Origin: CAXBBB01 sp963815505
GTDB taxonomy: Bacteria; Bacteroidota; Rhodothermia; Rhodothermales; BA12
Reading direction: 5' to 3'
Assembly: GCA_963815505.1 (NCBI GenBank)
Contig: CAWFGU010000020.1
Coordinates: forward strand, 1 to 64,000
Length of the DNA stretch: 64,000 nucleotides
The notes under the pieces were generated by a model that saw nothing but the letters and a program-made list of their open reading frames with translations, was not told the DNA's origin and ran no database searches. Shown here one piece after another: positions 1 through 10,500 of this stretch. The position numbers and the translations under genes were made by a program. Position 1 is the stretch's first letter, and each line of letters starts with the position of its first letter.

Positions 1-214
1 GGCGTTGGGAAGTCGGCGCGCGTCTCTGGGCGGGACGGCTTTGGGTAACAGGGCCGTAGCACACGCCGTTCCCCCAAATCGGCTTGGATTGGGCGGTTCG
101 CCCCGGTTTCACTCGGCATTGAAAATGGGGACGCTGACCTCCGCTCGCTCGTCGAAACCGCCCCGCCTGCGTCACGTTGCGAACGCTCGTTCCGTACCCG
201 AACTAGCTCCACCG

Positions 215-547
215 ATGGACCTCACGATTACGCCCCGCGCCCTCGATCAACTGATGAGCGTCGCCCAGGCCGATGGCACCGACATCGCCGAGCACCTGCT
301 GCGCGTCGCCGTGGTACCGGGCGGCTGCTCGGGCCTGACTTATCAACTCGGCTGGGATACGACGATCCAGGAGCAAGACGAGATTGCGACCGTCGGCGAC
401 CTGCGCGTCGTGATGGACCTCAAGAGCCAGCTCTACGTTGAGGGCACCGAACTCGACTTCACTGACGGGCTGGACGGTCAGGGCTTCCACTTCGCCAATC
501 CCCAAGCCACGCGGACGTGCGCGTGCGGCGAGTCGTTCAGCCTGTGA
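215..547 (+). CDS. A-type iron-sulfur carrier (HesB/IscA/SufA family)
   Basis: The 110-residue protein matches the usual length of A-type Fe-S carriers, which receive clusters from a scaffold and pass them to target apoproteins in the cytosol. The three expected cysteines are present: one in the GGCSGLTYQLGW segment near residue 35 and two in the C-terminal TCACGESFSL. The frame is open from position 5, but the upstream part is low-complexity and unlike the family, so I take the ATG at 215, directly before MDLTITPRAL. Positions 1-214 hold no other gene I can recognise. The stop overlaps the next gene's start (TGATG), so the two are probably co-transcribed. The window also carries complex I genes and sufS, which fits a role in Fe-S supply, but which target it serves is not visible. 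Confidence 0.9.
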   Translation: MDLTITPRALDQLMSVAQADGTDIAEHLLRVAVVPGGCSGLTYQLGWDTTIQEQDEIATVGDLRVVMDLKSQLYVEGTELDFTDGLDGQGFHFANPQATRTCACGESFSL

Positions 548-1617
548 TGCGCGTCGTCGTCTTCGCCTTGGTTTTCCTCGCAGCGGTTCCGGCAGTTGCT
601 CAAACGGTGGAGGAGGCGACGCTCGTCGAGCGCTTTCGCGCCGACGTGGATGGCGACGGTGAAATCGATACCATCGAGGTTCTCGCTTCACCTGACGAAA
701 GGAATCAGGTTGGCCTCACCGAAGAATCCGTCGTGTTTTCCGGATTTCGCTTTTTGCTGGCATCTGGCGAGCGGGCCTCGTTCTGGAACTCGGATTACAT
801 CACGAGCGATGGGTACCCGCTCGGGACGGGTATGCCTATGGACTCGGCCTACTTTCAGTTTGGACAGCGCGGCTTCGAGCCAGGAGTGTTCTCAGGCAGA
901 AGCGCTGAGTTGGAGGCTCCGTCCGACTTGGTGCTCGTTGTCCCGCTCGGTAACGAACCACCCGCGCTTCTATTTGCGACAAACGATGGCCCTTCGGTCC
1001 CCTGGCTGACGATGATTCGGCTGGAGAACGGAAGCATGCGAGTCGTACAGTCCGCTCCTTTCGAGTTGGCTCAGCTCCACCGAGATCCTGCTGAGAAGCA
1101 GTGGAAAATGACGGGTACTGACCGGTATGCGGAGGTCCTTTTGTTGGGCGTCGTCCTTGACTACATGACGTACGTGCCATTCGACGTATTCACCATTACG
1201 TCAGCCGGATTTGTGCTTGACGAAGAGCAGGGGCGGACGTTCAACGAGAAGCATTACGTCGGCTGGCTCGACCCGTCAGAGCGAAAGGGAATACTGGTAC
1301 GGAAGGTCGGCATTGAAAGACAGAGCCGTACGGTGCTCGAAACGGAAGAGGATCAGGTCAGGTGGCGCGAGGTGTACCCGACGGTTGCCAACACCGAATC
1401 GCGACTCTCTGAACTGTCTGCGGCTGACCTGCGCGTGCTGCGCAACACCGTGTTCGCCTGGCGCGGGCACTCGTTCGGCAACCGCGACTTACGCGCCTAC
1501 TTCGAGCAGCAGCCGTGGTACGTCGAGATCCCGGGCTTGAAGGTGACGCCCGAAGATCTGACTTCGGACGAGCGCGAACTGCTCGACCTGGTCCGGCGCG
1601 AAGAAGCGAGGCAATAG
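547..1617 (+). CDS. Secreted YARHG-domain protein
   Basis: This 356-residue protein starts at the ATG at 547, which overlaps the preceding stop. A frame extension to 517 exists but lies inside the upstream gene. The N-terminus is a classical signal peptide ending VPAVAQ. The middle part (DVDGDGEIDTIEVL near residues 30-45) looks like a calcium-dependent or VCBS-like acidic loop. Near the C-terminus, residues about 295-330 (LRNTVFAWRGHSFGNRDL ... YFEQQPWY) match the YARHG domain, an extracellular domain of unknown function common in Bacteroidota and Firmicutes. The protein is probably periplasmic or cell-surface. Function is unknown. Confidence 0.75.
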   Translation: MRVVVFALVFLAAVPAVAQTVEEATLVERFRADVDGDGEIDTIEVLASPDERNQVGLTEESVVFSGFRFLLASGERASFWNSDYITSDGYPLGTGMPMDSAYFQFGQRGFEPGVFSGRSAELEAPSDLVLVVPLGNEPPALLFATNDGPSVPWLTMIRLENGSMRVVQSAPFELAQLHRDPAEKQWKMTGTDRYAEVLLLGVVLDYMTYVPFDVFTITSAGFVLDEEQGRTFNEKHYVGWLDPSERKGILVRKVGIERQSRTVLETEEDQVRWREVYPTVANTESRLSELSAADLRVLRNTVFAWRGHSFGNRDLRAYFEQQPWYVEIPGLKVTPEDLTSDERELLDLVRREEARQ

Positions 1618-1625
1618 CGTTCCCT

Positions 1626-2972
1626 CTATGCCGCTCCCCGCTCGTCCGGCAGGCTGCGGATCAGGCGGAAGGCCAATAAGCTTAGCAGCGCCACGCCCGA
1701 GAGCAGCGCGATCCACAGCACGATCTGGTGCCACGGCGGTCCTGCGTACGCGTCCAGCCGCATTGGACCGCCTAGATCGAACGGCTCGCTGATCGTCGGC
1801 TCGGTCGCCGAGGCGTCGGATTCGGCCAGCGACACGAGCGTGCGCGTCAGGGCTGCGTCTTGGCCGGGCTCGGTTTGGGCGGCGCGTCCAAACGCGAGGG
1901 TGTAGGGCGGTTCGCCGCGCGTCAGGAAGAGGAGGCGTGCGGGCGTCCAGCTAACCTCCAGCGCTGGCGCTTGGGTGAGCGGCGGGCTGGAGTCGGCAGT
2001 TTCCAATCGCCAGTAGCGCTCGGCCGTCGCGACGGCGAAGTCGGGCGATCGCAGATCCACTTGGTTGCGGCGGATGTGGTAGGCGGACGCGCGGACGCGC
2101 GAGGTCCAGGGGCCATCGGGCGTTGGGGCCGAGGCGAGCAGGGCGGTCACGAGCGTGCCGGGATCGTCGCCCAGATCAATGCGCATTCGGTCGATGGGCA
2201 GCGCGCCGGTGTCGAATACGAACCCGTCGCCGGTTCGGATCGGCGACAGTAGAAGCGTGCGGCGAACCGGGGCGGACTGCGCCGACGTGACGGCTTCGAC
2301 GCGCGTCAGACCGGGCGGCGCGTCAGGACCGAGCCACGTCAGACGGATGTACCGCGCCTCGCGTGGGGGCAGGTCGAGCGTACGGCGGACGAGGGTGTCG
2401 CCTCCAAAACGGAGCCGCATCACGCGCTGCGACTCGCCCCACGGCGCCCACGCAGCCAGGTCGGCGCTGGACTCGACTCGGACGCTCGCCGCGAAGTCAT
2501 CGGCATCGTCGGCCCAGGTCAGGTCGAGTCGCAATACCGGTGCCTCCAAAACGGATGCGTCGATCAGGTGCGCGCGAACTGTTTCGCTGGTGCGTTCGGG
2601 GGTCGGCCGCACGCTTACCAAACTGCCCGAAGCCGTCCGGCGAATCGTTACGTCGAGAGCGTCGACCGGCTCGCCCGGTGTGCCACGCAGCGGAAACAGC
2701 GGCAGGCGCACGCGCGAGGAGTCGGACGGCGAAGCTGCCGAGTCCAGGGCAAACGGCACCGACGTTCGCGACGCGTCGAACAGATGAACGTCGCCCAAGT
2801 CGGCGCGCGTGGCACCCACATACACGGCGTCGGGGACAAGCAGCGACTGCACGGCGGACTGGCTCGTCGGCGTCAGCGTCAGGCCGCGCGCGTAGTCGTT
2901 TGGCGATTGGGCGCGGAGCGACGGCGCAAGCAGGACAGAGGCAAGCGCGAGAAAGAAGAGGCGCGCGATCAC
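1626..2972 (-). CDS. DUF3999 family secreted/membrane-anchored protein
   Basis: This 448-residue protein starts at a GTG (2972-2970) that overlaps the stop of the upstream DUF2339 gene (GTGA), so the two are translationally coupled. A signal peptide (ARLFFLALASVLLAPSLRAQ) is followed by a long beta-rich region with repeated phrases such as VDALDVTIRRTASGSLVSV and RYIRLTWLGPDAPPGLTRVEA. A single transmembrane helix near the C-terminus (IVLWIALLSGVALLSLLAFRLI) ends in a short basic tail. DUF3999 proteins are known to sit next to DUF2339 membrane proteins in many bacteria, and that pairing is the main support for the call. The in-frame sequence upstream of 2972 is an out-of-frame reading of DUF2339 and is excluded. 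Biochemical role is unknown; the two may form an envelope complex. Confidence 0.75.
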   Translation of the reverse strand: MIARLFFLALASVLLAPSLRAQSPNDYARGLTLTPTSQSAVQSLLVPDAVYVGATRADLGDVHLFDASRTSVPFALDSAASPSDSSRVRLPLFPLRGTPGEPVDALDVTIRRTASGSLVSVRPTPERTSETVRAHLIDASVLEAPVLRLDLTWADDADDFAASVRVESSADLAAWAPWGESQRVMRLRFGGDTLVRRTLDLPPREARYIRLTWLGPDAPPGLTRVEAVTSAQSAPVRRTLLLSPIRTGDGFVFDTGALPIDRMRIDLGDDPGTLVTALLASAPTPDGPWTSRVRASAYHIRRNQVDLRSPDFAVATAERYWRLETADSSPPLTQAPALEVSWTPARLLFLTRGEPPYTLAFGRAAQTEPGQDAALTRTLVSLAESDASATEPTISEPFDLGGPMRLDAYAGPPWHQIVLWIALLSGVALLSLLAFRLIRSLPDERGAA

Positions 2973-5786
2973 GAGTCGGTTTCGGTTGAGGACACGTCGG
3001 GAGCGGGCGCGTCGTTCTTGGGCGGTGCAGGCGCGAGGTATCCGACGCCGATCAGGAAGATGCCGACGACCAGGAACGTCCCGATGCGGACGAGCAGCGA
3101 CAGGTTCGACAGGTCGACCAGAAAGAGTTTGAGGACGGCCAGTCCCAGCAGGACCGCCGACGCTTGCCACACCAACCGGTTGTGCCTGCGCGCCGCGATC
3201 GTCATCGCAACGACGCCGACGGCCGACCAGAAGATCGTGACGGCCGACTGGAACGTCGACGAGGCCAGCAGCACATTGAGGTCGTAGGCGACGCCTGCGT
3301 AGACGTGGACGCTCCGGGCCAGCGTCGCGTTGAGCCAGACGAAGACGAGCGCGACGGCGATCCATCCCACGCGGCGCAGATTGGCGGCTGACAGCATCTC
3401 GCGCGTGCGGGCCGCTCGCAGTGCCATCGCCATAGCGGCGACGCCCAGCCCCAGCGTCAGGTCGAGCGGGTTGGCGATGGGCAGGTAAGGCAGGGGCGAC
3501 GGATCGGCGGACCATCCGACCATCAGCGCTCCCCAAGCCGCCGCGAAGGCCAGCAATCCGCCCACGCCCAGCTCGCCGTAGGCACGCGCCCACGGTCCGA
3601 ACGGCCAGCGTCCGGCGCGGATGGCGGCGAGCGTCGCCAGCGCGAAGAGGACCGGGACGAGTCCGGCGGGAAGGGCAGGCCAGACGCTCTCCATCGGCAG
3701 CAGGCGCAGATGCCACGTCGCCTCGGCGCCGACCACGTAGGCCAGCAGCCACAGCGTTCCGGCGTGGAGCAAGCGGCCCCGAGCGTGCGAGCGGAGCGGT
3801 TCGTCGAACGCGCGCAGAGAGGCGACCAACACTGTCAGAGCGGCGACCCACGCGATCCAGCCGCCCGATGCGGATAGCCGCGACGTGCCCGTCCACAACT
3901 GGGAAGTGAAGGCCAGAAAAACCAGCGTCGGCAGCAGCAGGAGCGCGACGCGCCGCATCCCCGGCCAGGCCAGCCGCCACGCCGCTACCGTCGTCAGCGC
4001 GCCCGTCAGCGCAGCCCAGCCGACGAGCAGCGCGTCGACCCGGTCGCCCGACGCCCTCCGGTCGATCTGATCCAGACTCGCCAGCGTCCACCACGCCATA
4101 CCGGCGACGAGGAACAGCGGCTCGACGAGGCGCTCAAGCGTCGACAGATGGTCTCTGTAGCGATGGGCGACCCAGGCAGTGAACAGAGCCGCAAGTGCGA
4201 GGACGAGTCCCGCGAAGAACGAAGGCGACGCACTCGCAGCCGCAAACCACGTCCCTCCGACCAGCGAGACAGCCGCCGCGGCTTGCAGCGCGGCGCCGGC
4301 CAGTCGGAGCAAGACGCGCCGCTGCCGCGCACCCAGCCAAAACACGGCTGCTCCCTCGACCGCCCAGCCGACCCCGGTCCACGTCGCGTCGAGCGCAAAC
4401 GGAATCACCAGCGTCGCGAAGACGAGAGCTAGTCCGGCGTAGGTCTCGACGAGCAACCGCAGCCGCTCGGGCGCGCGCCGGTAGACCATCCACGCGGCGA
4501 CGACGTACACCAGGCCCAAGACGCAGCGCGCTCCACGCCAGTCCATAGGCAAACGGCGAGACGAGCGTCGCCTGAACCGAGAATGCGGCGATGGGCAGCC
4601 CGATGACGAGCGTCGAGTCGAGCAGCAGGTCGCGGCGGCGCTCGCCGGGCGCGTCGGATTGGTGGCGCAGGTGGAGAAACGAGATCACGAAGTAGATCGC
4701 GAAGAAGGCGATCAAGAATGCCTGGGCGCCAGGATAGAGCGCATCGGTGTAGTTGCCGTTGATCCACAAGCCGCCCAGCCCGAACGTCGCCAGGAAGCCC
4801 GCCACGTGGACCATCCGCCACGGACGGTACCACGCCAGCACCAGCACGCCAGCGTTGAGGACACCGTAGTAGCTGAACAGCGCCAGCGCGCTGCCCTCGG
4901 GACCGGCTCCAAAGATGGGAGCCGCGAACCCTCCGACCAGAGCCAGCAGAGCCAGCGTTTGCGACCCTTGCAGCAGAGCGAGCAGCGCGCATAGACCGGT
5001 CGTTAGCACCAAAAGTCCGAACGCTGCGCCGCTCGGGATCAGGCCGTAAAGCTGATAGGCCGTGAAAATCGTCAGGTAGAACAGCGAGGCTCCGCCACCC
5101 TGCAGCGTCAGCCCGAAGCCTGCGCTGCGGCCGCGCATCCGCCAGCCCAGCCCGACCAGCACCAGCCCCGCTGCCGCCGTCGCCGCCAGTCGCAGTTCGA
5201 TGGGAAAAACCGCGCGCTCGACGGCCAGGCTCACCAGGAACGCGAATGCCACGAACAGCACGACCACGCCCAGCCGCACGAACGGGTTGCCGCCTGTGAT
5301 CCAGTCTCTCGCCGTCATCCACGCGCTCTCGATCCAGCGCGACACGTCGGACGACTCGCTGCGCGGCGCGTCGTCGAGGTCTGTCGCACCGCGCAGCGAG
5401 CTGTCCAGCGCCTTGGAGTGTTGGACGACGGCAGGCAGAGTCTCGGGAGACGGCACGGCTTCCGTCTGGGAGAATGGATCGAGTTTGGACGCGGCTTCGA
5501 GGGCAGCCGGAAGCGGAGGCGGCGTCTCGCCTGCCGCACGCTCCGGCTCGGCGACTCCGCTCGGCGGTGGCGGCGCTGCGGTGCGCTGCGCCGAGGATTC
5601 GACGACGCGGCGCAGCGTGACTGTCAGCCGACCGATCGTCTCTTCCTGATGCCGCACCCGCTTCCACATCTCCTGCTGATCGACGAGCAACCAGCCCAGC
5701 GCCGCGCCGACCAGAAACGCTGGAATACTCTCGAGCACCAACGCGGTCAGGAGTCCAAAGACGAGAAGTGCAGCGAGGCGTTTCAA
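2969..5786 (-). CDS. DUF2339 polytopic membrane protein (one frameshift)
   Basis: Once a +1 break near 4523-4526 is bridged, this encodes about 938 residues, the usual size for DUF2339. The N-terminal part (start TTG at 5786) has one hydrophobic segment, a stretch WKRVRHQEETIGRLTVTLRR likely to be coiled coil, and a Pro/Ala-rich linker. Then come about 20 or more transmembrane helices with the family-typical GWRMRGRSAGFGLTLQGGG and GGFAAPIFG. The downstream part resumes at VLGLVYVVAAWMVYRRAPER and runs to the stop at 2969. Both halves are continuous homologues of one family, so a sequencing insertion is more likely than two genes. It is coupled by a GTGA overlap to DUF3999 downstream. Function is unknown; a multi-pass envelope protein. 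Confidence 0.75.
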
Positions 5787-5894
5787 GGGCAGCGCGATTG
5801 GAGTACGCTAGAATACTACCTCACCGCGCACGGCGCATGGGCCGGGAGCAAAACCGGCGACTCACGACTTGAGACGACAGATCGCCCTCCTCCA

Positions 5895-6368
5895 GTGCCT
5901 GTCTCCACCCAACTCATCGCGATTCAGACGGCACCCGTTGCCCGAGCGCCGATGGAAGGGAGAATGACCGCCCGGCTAGTCGCCGGACGCGGCATCGAAG
6001 GCGACCGCTACTTCGTGGGAGCCGGGGCGATGTCGCGGTGGCCAGGCGCCAAACGCGAGTTGTCGTTGATTGCACTGGAAGACCTCGAAGCCGCCTCCCG
6101 GCTAGCGAACGCCCCGATTCCGTTTGAGCAGACGCGGCGCAACCTGCTCACCCGAGGCGTCGATCTGGCCGGACTGATCGGAGTTCGGTTTCGCATCGGC
6201 AGTGCACTCGTCGAAGGCGTCGGCGCATGCCAGCCGTGCGGCTATCTTGACAGGGTCGCCGAGCGCGACGATCTGCGTATCGCCCTGAAAGGACTGGGCG
6301 GATTGCGCGCCCGCATCGTCGAAAGCGGGGACGTGCGCGTGGGCGATGCCGTTGCGCGGCTCGCTTGA
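5895..6368 (+). CDS. MOSC domain-containing protein
   Basis: This small 157-residue MOSC protein starts at GTG 5895, diverging from DUF2339. Upstream in-frame sequence is antisense to the neighbour and excluded. Family features are GRGIEGDRYF near residue 35, ELSLIALEDLEA, the RRNLLTRGVDL segment, RFRIGSALVEG, and the cysteine-bearing GACQPCGYLDR near residue 115. MOSC domains are beta-strand-rich sulfur-carrier domains related to the C-terminus of molybdenum-cofactor sulfurase. The stand-alone short form resembles YiiM-type proteins that reduce N-hydroxylated compounds with a molybdenum cofactor. No Moco genes lie nearby, so substrate is open. Confidence 0.8.
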   Translation: MPVSTQLIAIQTAPVARAPMEGRMTARLVAGRGIEGDRYFVGAGAMSRWPGAKRELSLIALEDLEAASRLANAPIPFEQTRRNLLTRGVDLAGLIGVRFRIGSALVEGVGACQPCGYLDRVAERDDLRIALKGLGGLRARIVESGDVRVGDAVARLA

Positions 6369-6424
6369 CGCGCGTCGCAGAGCCGCAACGGGCTTCGCCT
6401 GCGACGCATTCGCCACGCGTCGTA

Positions 6425-6889
6425 TCAGACGAACCGCAGCAGCGTCGCCATCGTGCCGCCGTGCAGACCTTCGTGGTAGAGGTTGAAGCGCAGCGCGGTA
6501 TCGAGCGTGCTCAGCACGACGCTGGTAGAGGTCGGATAGGGATCGTAGGCGGCGAAGCGCTCGGCGTCGTCGGCCATGCGATGGGGCAGGTCGAGGAAGA
6601 GCGCTTTGACTTGAGCGATGTCGGGCGCCGCCGTCCAGCTCTGAGGCGACGTGCCCTTGCGGTTTTCGGCCACCATCCGCTCGTCGATGCAGAGCGGCAG
6701 GCCCGAACGTCCGTAGATCAGCAGCTGCTGCGTGACGACCAGGTGCGTCAGATTCCACAACAGGTTGTTAGCGAAACCGTCCGGCACGATCAGCAGCTGT
6801 TCGTCGGATAGATCAGCGAGGCGACTCAGCTGAAACGCGCGGAGTTGGCGCAGCAGGTCTGCGTGGGCGCGGATGAGATCGGGGTTCAT
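6425..6889 (-). CDS. DinB-like superfamily protein
   Basis: The start is the ATG at 6889, giving 154 residues, typical of DinB_2/DUF664-like four-helix bundles. The N-terminal helix (NPDLIRAHADLLRQLRAF) is followed by NLLWNLTHLVVTQQLL, which supplies the first metal-site histidine. Near the C-terminus FNLYHEGLHGGTMATLL supplies the second and third. DinB-fold proteins are metal-binding hydrolases or thiol-transferases, and the exact activity cannot be read from sequence. An in-frame extension upstream of 6889 is out of register with the family. It sits alone on the minus strand, downstream of the small lipoprotein gene. Confidence 0.75.
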   Translation of the reverse strand: MNPDLIRAHADLLRQLRAFQLSRLADLSDEQLLIVPDGFANNLLWNLTHLVVTQQLLIYGRSGLPLCIDERMVAENRKGTSPQSWTAAPDIAQVKALFLDLPHRMADDAERFAAYDPYPTSTSVVLSTLDTALRFNLYHEGLHGGTMATLLRFV

Positions 6890-6974
6890 GGACGAGTCAG
6901 GAAGTGGCAACAGACTCGCTCCTACTCGCCGATCCCGCGCGCCGTTCGCTCCGCGGATTGGTTTCGGCGCGCGA

Positions 6975-7430
6975 TCAGCGGTTTCGTGTCGGGCGGCGGA
7001 AGCGGATGACGACGCGCTCGTCCTCGTCGTAGACCAGCAGATCATCGCCGCGACGCTCAAACCGCTCGGCCTCCTGCCAGCGGCGGAAATACTCGCTCTC
7101 CAGCTCCATCAGCGGAGCTGGCCCCGCCATCCGCGTCATTGCGATGCGCGGCACCTCGACGACGCGCCCCTCCTCGAGCCGCAGCGACCCGGTGTAGCGG
7201 TTGATGAACGACTGCCCCTCGACGTTCTGCGCCACACCCGGCCCCAGCGTCAACGTGACCGGGTTGGTCGCGGGAAGTGCGGACAGACCGCGATCGGCGT
7301 CGAGTTCGACCAGTTCCCACGTACCGTAGATCGAAGTCGCCGAGTCGTTGGCTCGGTCGGAGAGGTACGTGGTACGCACGCACGCGGAGAGCAGCAGAGC
7401 GGCGGGTAGCAGGAGCAGCAGGCGGGACAT
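6975..7430 (-). CDS. Small lipoprotein, paralogue of the 10.9-11.6 kb gene (META/lipocalin-like)
   Basis: The 151 residues begin with a lipoprotein signal (LLLLLPAALLLSAC, lipobox LSAC), so the mature protein should be lipid-anchored at Cys16 or so. The body starts with YGTWELVELDADRGLSALP and ends with VYDEDERVVIRFRRP. It has the GxWxL opening and short beta-strand spacing of META-like or lipocalin-like small envelope proteins, but I would not assign it firmly to either. It is clearly homologous to the lipoprotein at 10920-11618 (LGLWELTEMHAERGLTALP), and the two flank the TonB receptor on the same strand. Confidence 0.65.
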   Translation of the reverse strand: MSRLLLLLPAALLLSACVRTTYLSDRANDSATSIYGTWELVELDADRGLSALPATNPVTLTLGPGVAQNVEGQSFINRYTGSLRLEEGRVVEVPRIAMTRMAGPAPLMELESEYFRRWQEAERFERRGDDLLVYDEDERVVIRFRRPTRNR

Positions 7431-7503
7431 GAGGAGTCGGTCGGGTAGGAGACGGTATGGGACAACGCGCTGCGCCCTCGGGTTCGCCTACCGCCAAACC
7501 AGC

Positions 7504-7539
7504 AGCGCCCCGGCCTCTCAGGGGAGAAGCCGGGGCGCT
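7504..7539 (-). terminator. Hairpin terminator downstream of the TonB receptor gene
   Basis: A perfect 11-bp inverted repeat (AGCGCCCCGGC at 7504-7514, GCCGGGGCGCT at 7529-7539) with a 14-nt loop lies 20 bp past the receptor stop codon. The following tract in the minus direction is only weakly T-rich, so termination may depend partly on Rho. Confidence 0.6.
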
Positions 7540-7559
7540 CATTCAGCCGAGGATAGGAG

Positions 7560-10500
7560 TTAGAAGATGTACTTCACACCCAACTGCATCCGCCAGCGCG
7601 AGGCGAAGTCACTCGTCGTCACCAGCCGATCCGGCGACGCGACACGGTCGAGGCGCACCTTACCGTCGGCGGTGTATCCGCGAAAGCGCGCGATGGCGAA
7701 GTTCGACGGCGTCGTTTCTATCTCACCGGCTTCGAGCCCGAGCAGGCTCAGCAGGTTCTCGACGTCCCAGCTGACCTCGAAGCGCTGGCCGCCTACCGTG
7801 CGTACTTCCTGGCGCAGGCTGAAGTCGAGGAAGTTCTGCCACGGGCCTCGGTCGCTGTTGCGTTCGAAGATGCTTCCGCGCTGGTTCTGCAACTCGTCGC
7901 GGCTGCCAATCAGCGTCTCGAGCGCGGCCCAGTCCGCGTCGGTCATGTCGACCTGGGCGCGGCTGGCCGGGATGAAGGCCAGGTCTCCCCGGTCGAAGCC
8001 GTCGCCGTTGGCGTCGCTACGGTCGTAGATGTAGCTGATCGGGCTGCCCGAGCGGCCGTCGTAGAGCAGCGTCGCCGTTGTGGCGAAGCGATTGGCGTAG
8101 CCGATTCGGTAGCTGGCCGAGGCGAGCAGGCGGTGCTTGAGCTCGAAGTTGCTCGTGGCGAGCGGCGGATCGTTCACGTCCAGCCCGACCGCCAAGTCGC
8201 GCACGTTCGAGCGGGCCTGGCTGCTCGTGACCGAGTTGATGTCCTTGGCCGTCGAGTTGGTGTACGACAGGCTGAGGAAGGCATCCGGCAGAATGCCCTG
8301 ATTGATCTTCTTCTGCACCTGAATCGTGGCGTTGGTGGTGTAGCCCTCGTCGGTGTTCGTGAGCAGGATGACGCTTTGGTAGTCGTTCGAGACCACGTCG
8401 CGCGTGGTGCGCGAGCGGCCGTCGACCGTCGTCGGGTCAGCGACGAACGGCTGGCGGTTGAGCTCCTTCCACTGCATTCCATCGATCACGTCGGTGTAGA
8501 TCACCTCGGCCGTGGCGACGAACCCACCAGGAAGCGACTGGTCCAGCGCGAAGTTGGTGCGGAAGTTCGTCGGGTTGCGGAAGTCGGGATCGGTCAGGTT
8601 GATCTCAGCCGAGCCTTCGGAGAGTCCGAAGTCAGACGCGGTGTACTGATTGCCGGGATCGGCGCGGAAGTCGATGGAGCCGCGCGTAAACACGCTACCC
8701 AAGAGCGACCCGTCGTTCGAGAACGAGTTGGAGATCCAGACCGAAGGAAACCGTCCCGCAAATACGCCCGCGCCGCCTCGCACCTGCGTGCTACGTTCGG
8801 GGTCGATGGCGTAGTTGAAGCCGAAGCGAGGCGAGACGATCACGTTGCCGCTGGGCGTCTCGGCGTTGTCGAAGCCGAAGATTTGCTCGAACGACTGCGT
8901 CGCCGTCGAACCCACGCGCTGACCGCTGCCCGCCTGCGACGGATTGTCCGGATAGAGCGGCAGGTCGAAGCGTAGGCCGAGATTGACCGTCAGCTGGTTG
9001 TTCACCTTCCACTCGTCCTGCGCGTAGACGCCGAGCAACCAGTTGGAAAACTCAGCCAGCGGGCGGTCTTCTCCCGGGATCAGCGAGTAGTTGCGCTCGA
9101 ACTGGAAGGCATCTCCGTTGCGGAAGTCTTCGACGCTGTCGAAGCGGTAGTACCCGTAGAAGTTGCGGATGAACAGGTTGGCGAAGCTCTGATACGTGTT
9201 CTGCGTGCCCAGCGTGACGACGTGGTCTCCAGCAAAGACGTTGAAGTTGTTCGTCAACTCGAAGATGTCGGCGTCGATGTTGTTGGCGCCGCGAAACTGG
9301 TCCGGACCCAGGCTGATCGTACCCCCTTCGGAAGCCTCCCCGCTTGCGTCCAAGTCTCCGGCGCCGACGTTGAAGATGTCGATTGAGGGAAACGGGTCGA
9401 ACTGGAGCGTCGAGGGCTGGCGGTTGGTCTGCAGGCTGGCGCGGAACTGGTTGGCGTAGCGCGCCCCGAAGAGCGAGTTGAGCTCGAAAACCGTGCTCGT
9501 GTTGGTGTTCTCGCGCTTGTAGTAGCGGTCCGTCAGCTGGAAGCTGTTGTTGCGGTCGCGGAACAGGCCGTCGTCCAGCTCGCCTTTGACGTAGTTGAAG
9601 CGCAGCGTCGCATTGTTCGACGGGTTGATGTTGTAGTCGAGCCGGGCGAAGAGCTTGTTCGAGACCGTCTCCTGGTCGAACTGGTCTAGCGATCCGGCGT
9701 CGCGGCCGTACTGCGCCTGAGCGATGTCGATGACTTCCTGGACGCTGCTGCGGTTGGCCGCGAACTGGACCGCTGCGGGCTGATCGAGGAAGCCCGACGT
9801 GATCGGCGAGTCGCGGCGGACGGTCTCGCCCGAGAGGAAAAAGAACAGCTTGTCTTTGAGGATCGGACCGCCGAGCGTGGCGCCCGTCGTGAACTCACCG
9901 AAGTCGTCGAACGACTGCTCCTCGAAGTCGCCGACGAAGCTCTCGTTGCGGCCCAGATAGTAGCCCGACCCGGTGAAGCGGTTGGTGCCACTCTTGGTGA
10001 CGACGTTAATCGAGCCGCCCGAGAAGTTGCCCTGCGTCACGTCGTAAGGGGAGATCGCCACCTGAAACTCCTGAATCGCATCCAGGCTAATCGGCTGCGT
10101 GCCGCTGCTGCCGCCCGGCGTGCCCGACCCTTCGAGGCCGAAGCCGTCGTTGATGGCCGCTCCGTCGATCTGGATGTTGTTGAAGCGGCTCGACGCGCCC
10201 GCGACGCTGGTGCCGGCTTCGCTTCCGCTGCCGCTGGGGGCGAACTGGGGGGTGAGGCGCGTGAAGTCCGTCAGCGATCGGTTGATCGTCGGGATGCGCT
10301 CGATCTCTTCCTGCGACACGTTGGTGCCCGCCCCCTTGTTCTCGGCGGACAACAGCTGGCCGCGCTCGGCCGTCACCTCGACCTCGCCCGCCTGAACGGC
10401 GCCCTCGCGTAGCATCACGTCGAGCAGTCGGTCTTCGCCCAGAGCGAGCGTGACACCCGTCTCTTCGTACGGCTGAAAGCCGATGTAGCTGAACTGGATC

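Noticed and set aside
8133..8975. A 280-codon plus-strand frame opposite the TonB receptor
   Set aside because: It is antisense to a clear receptor, is Arg/Val/Glu-rich from codon mirroring, and has no start or domain support.
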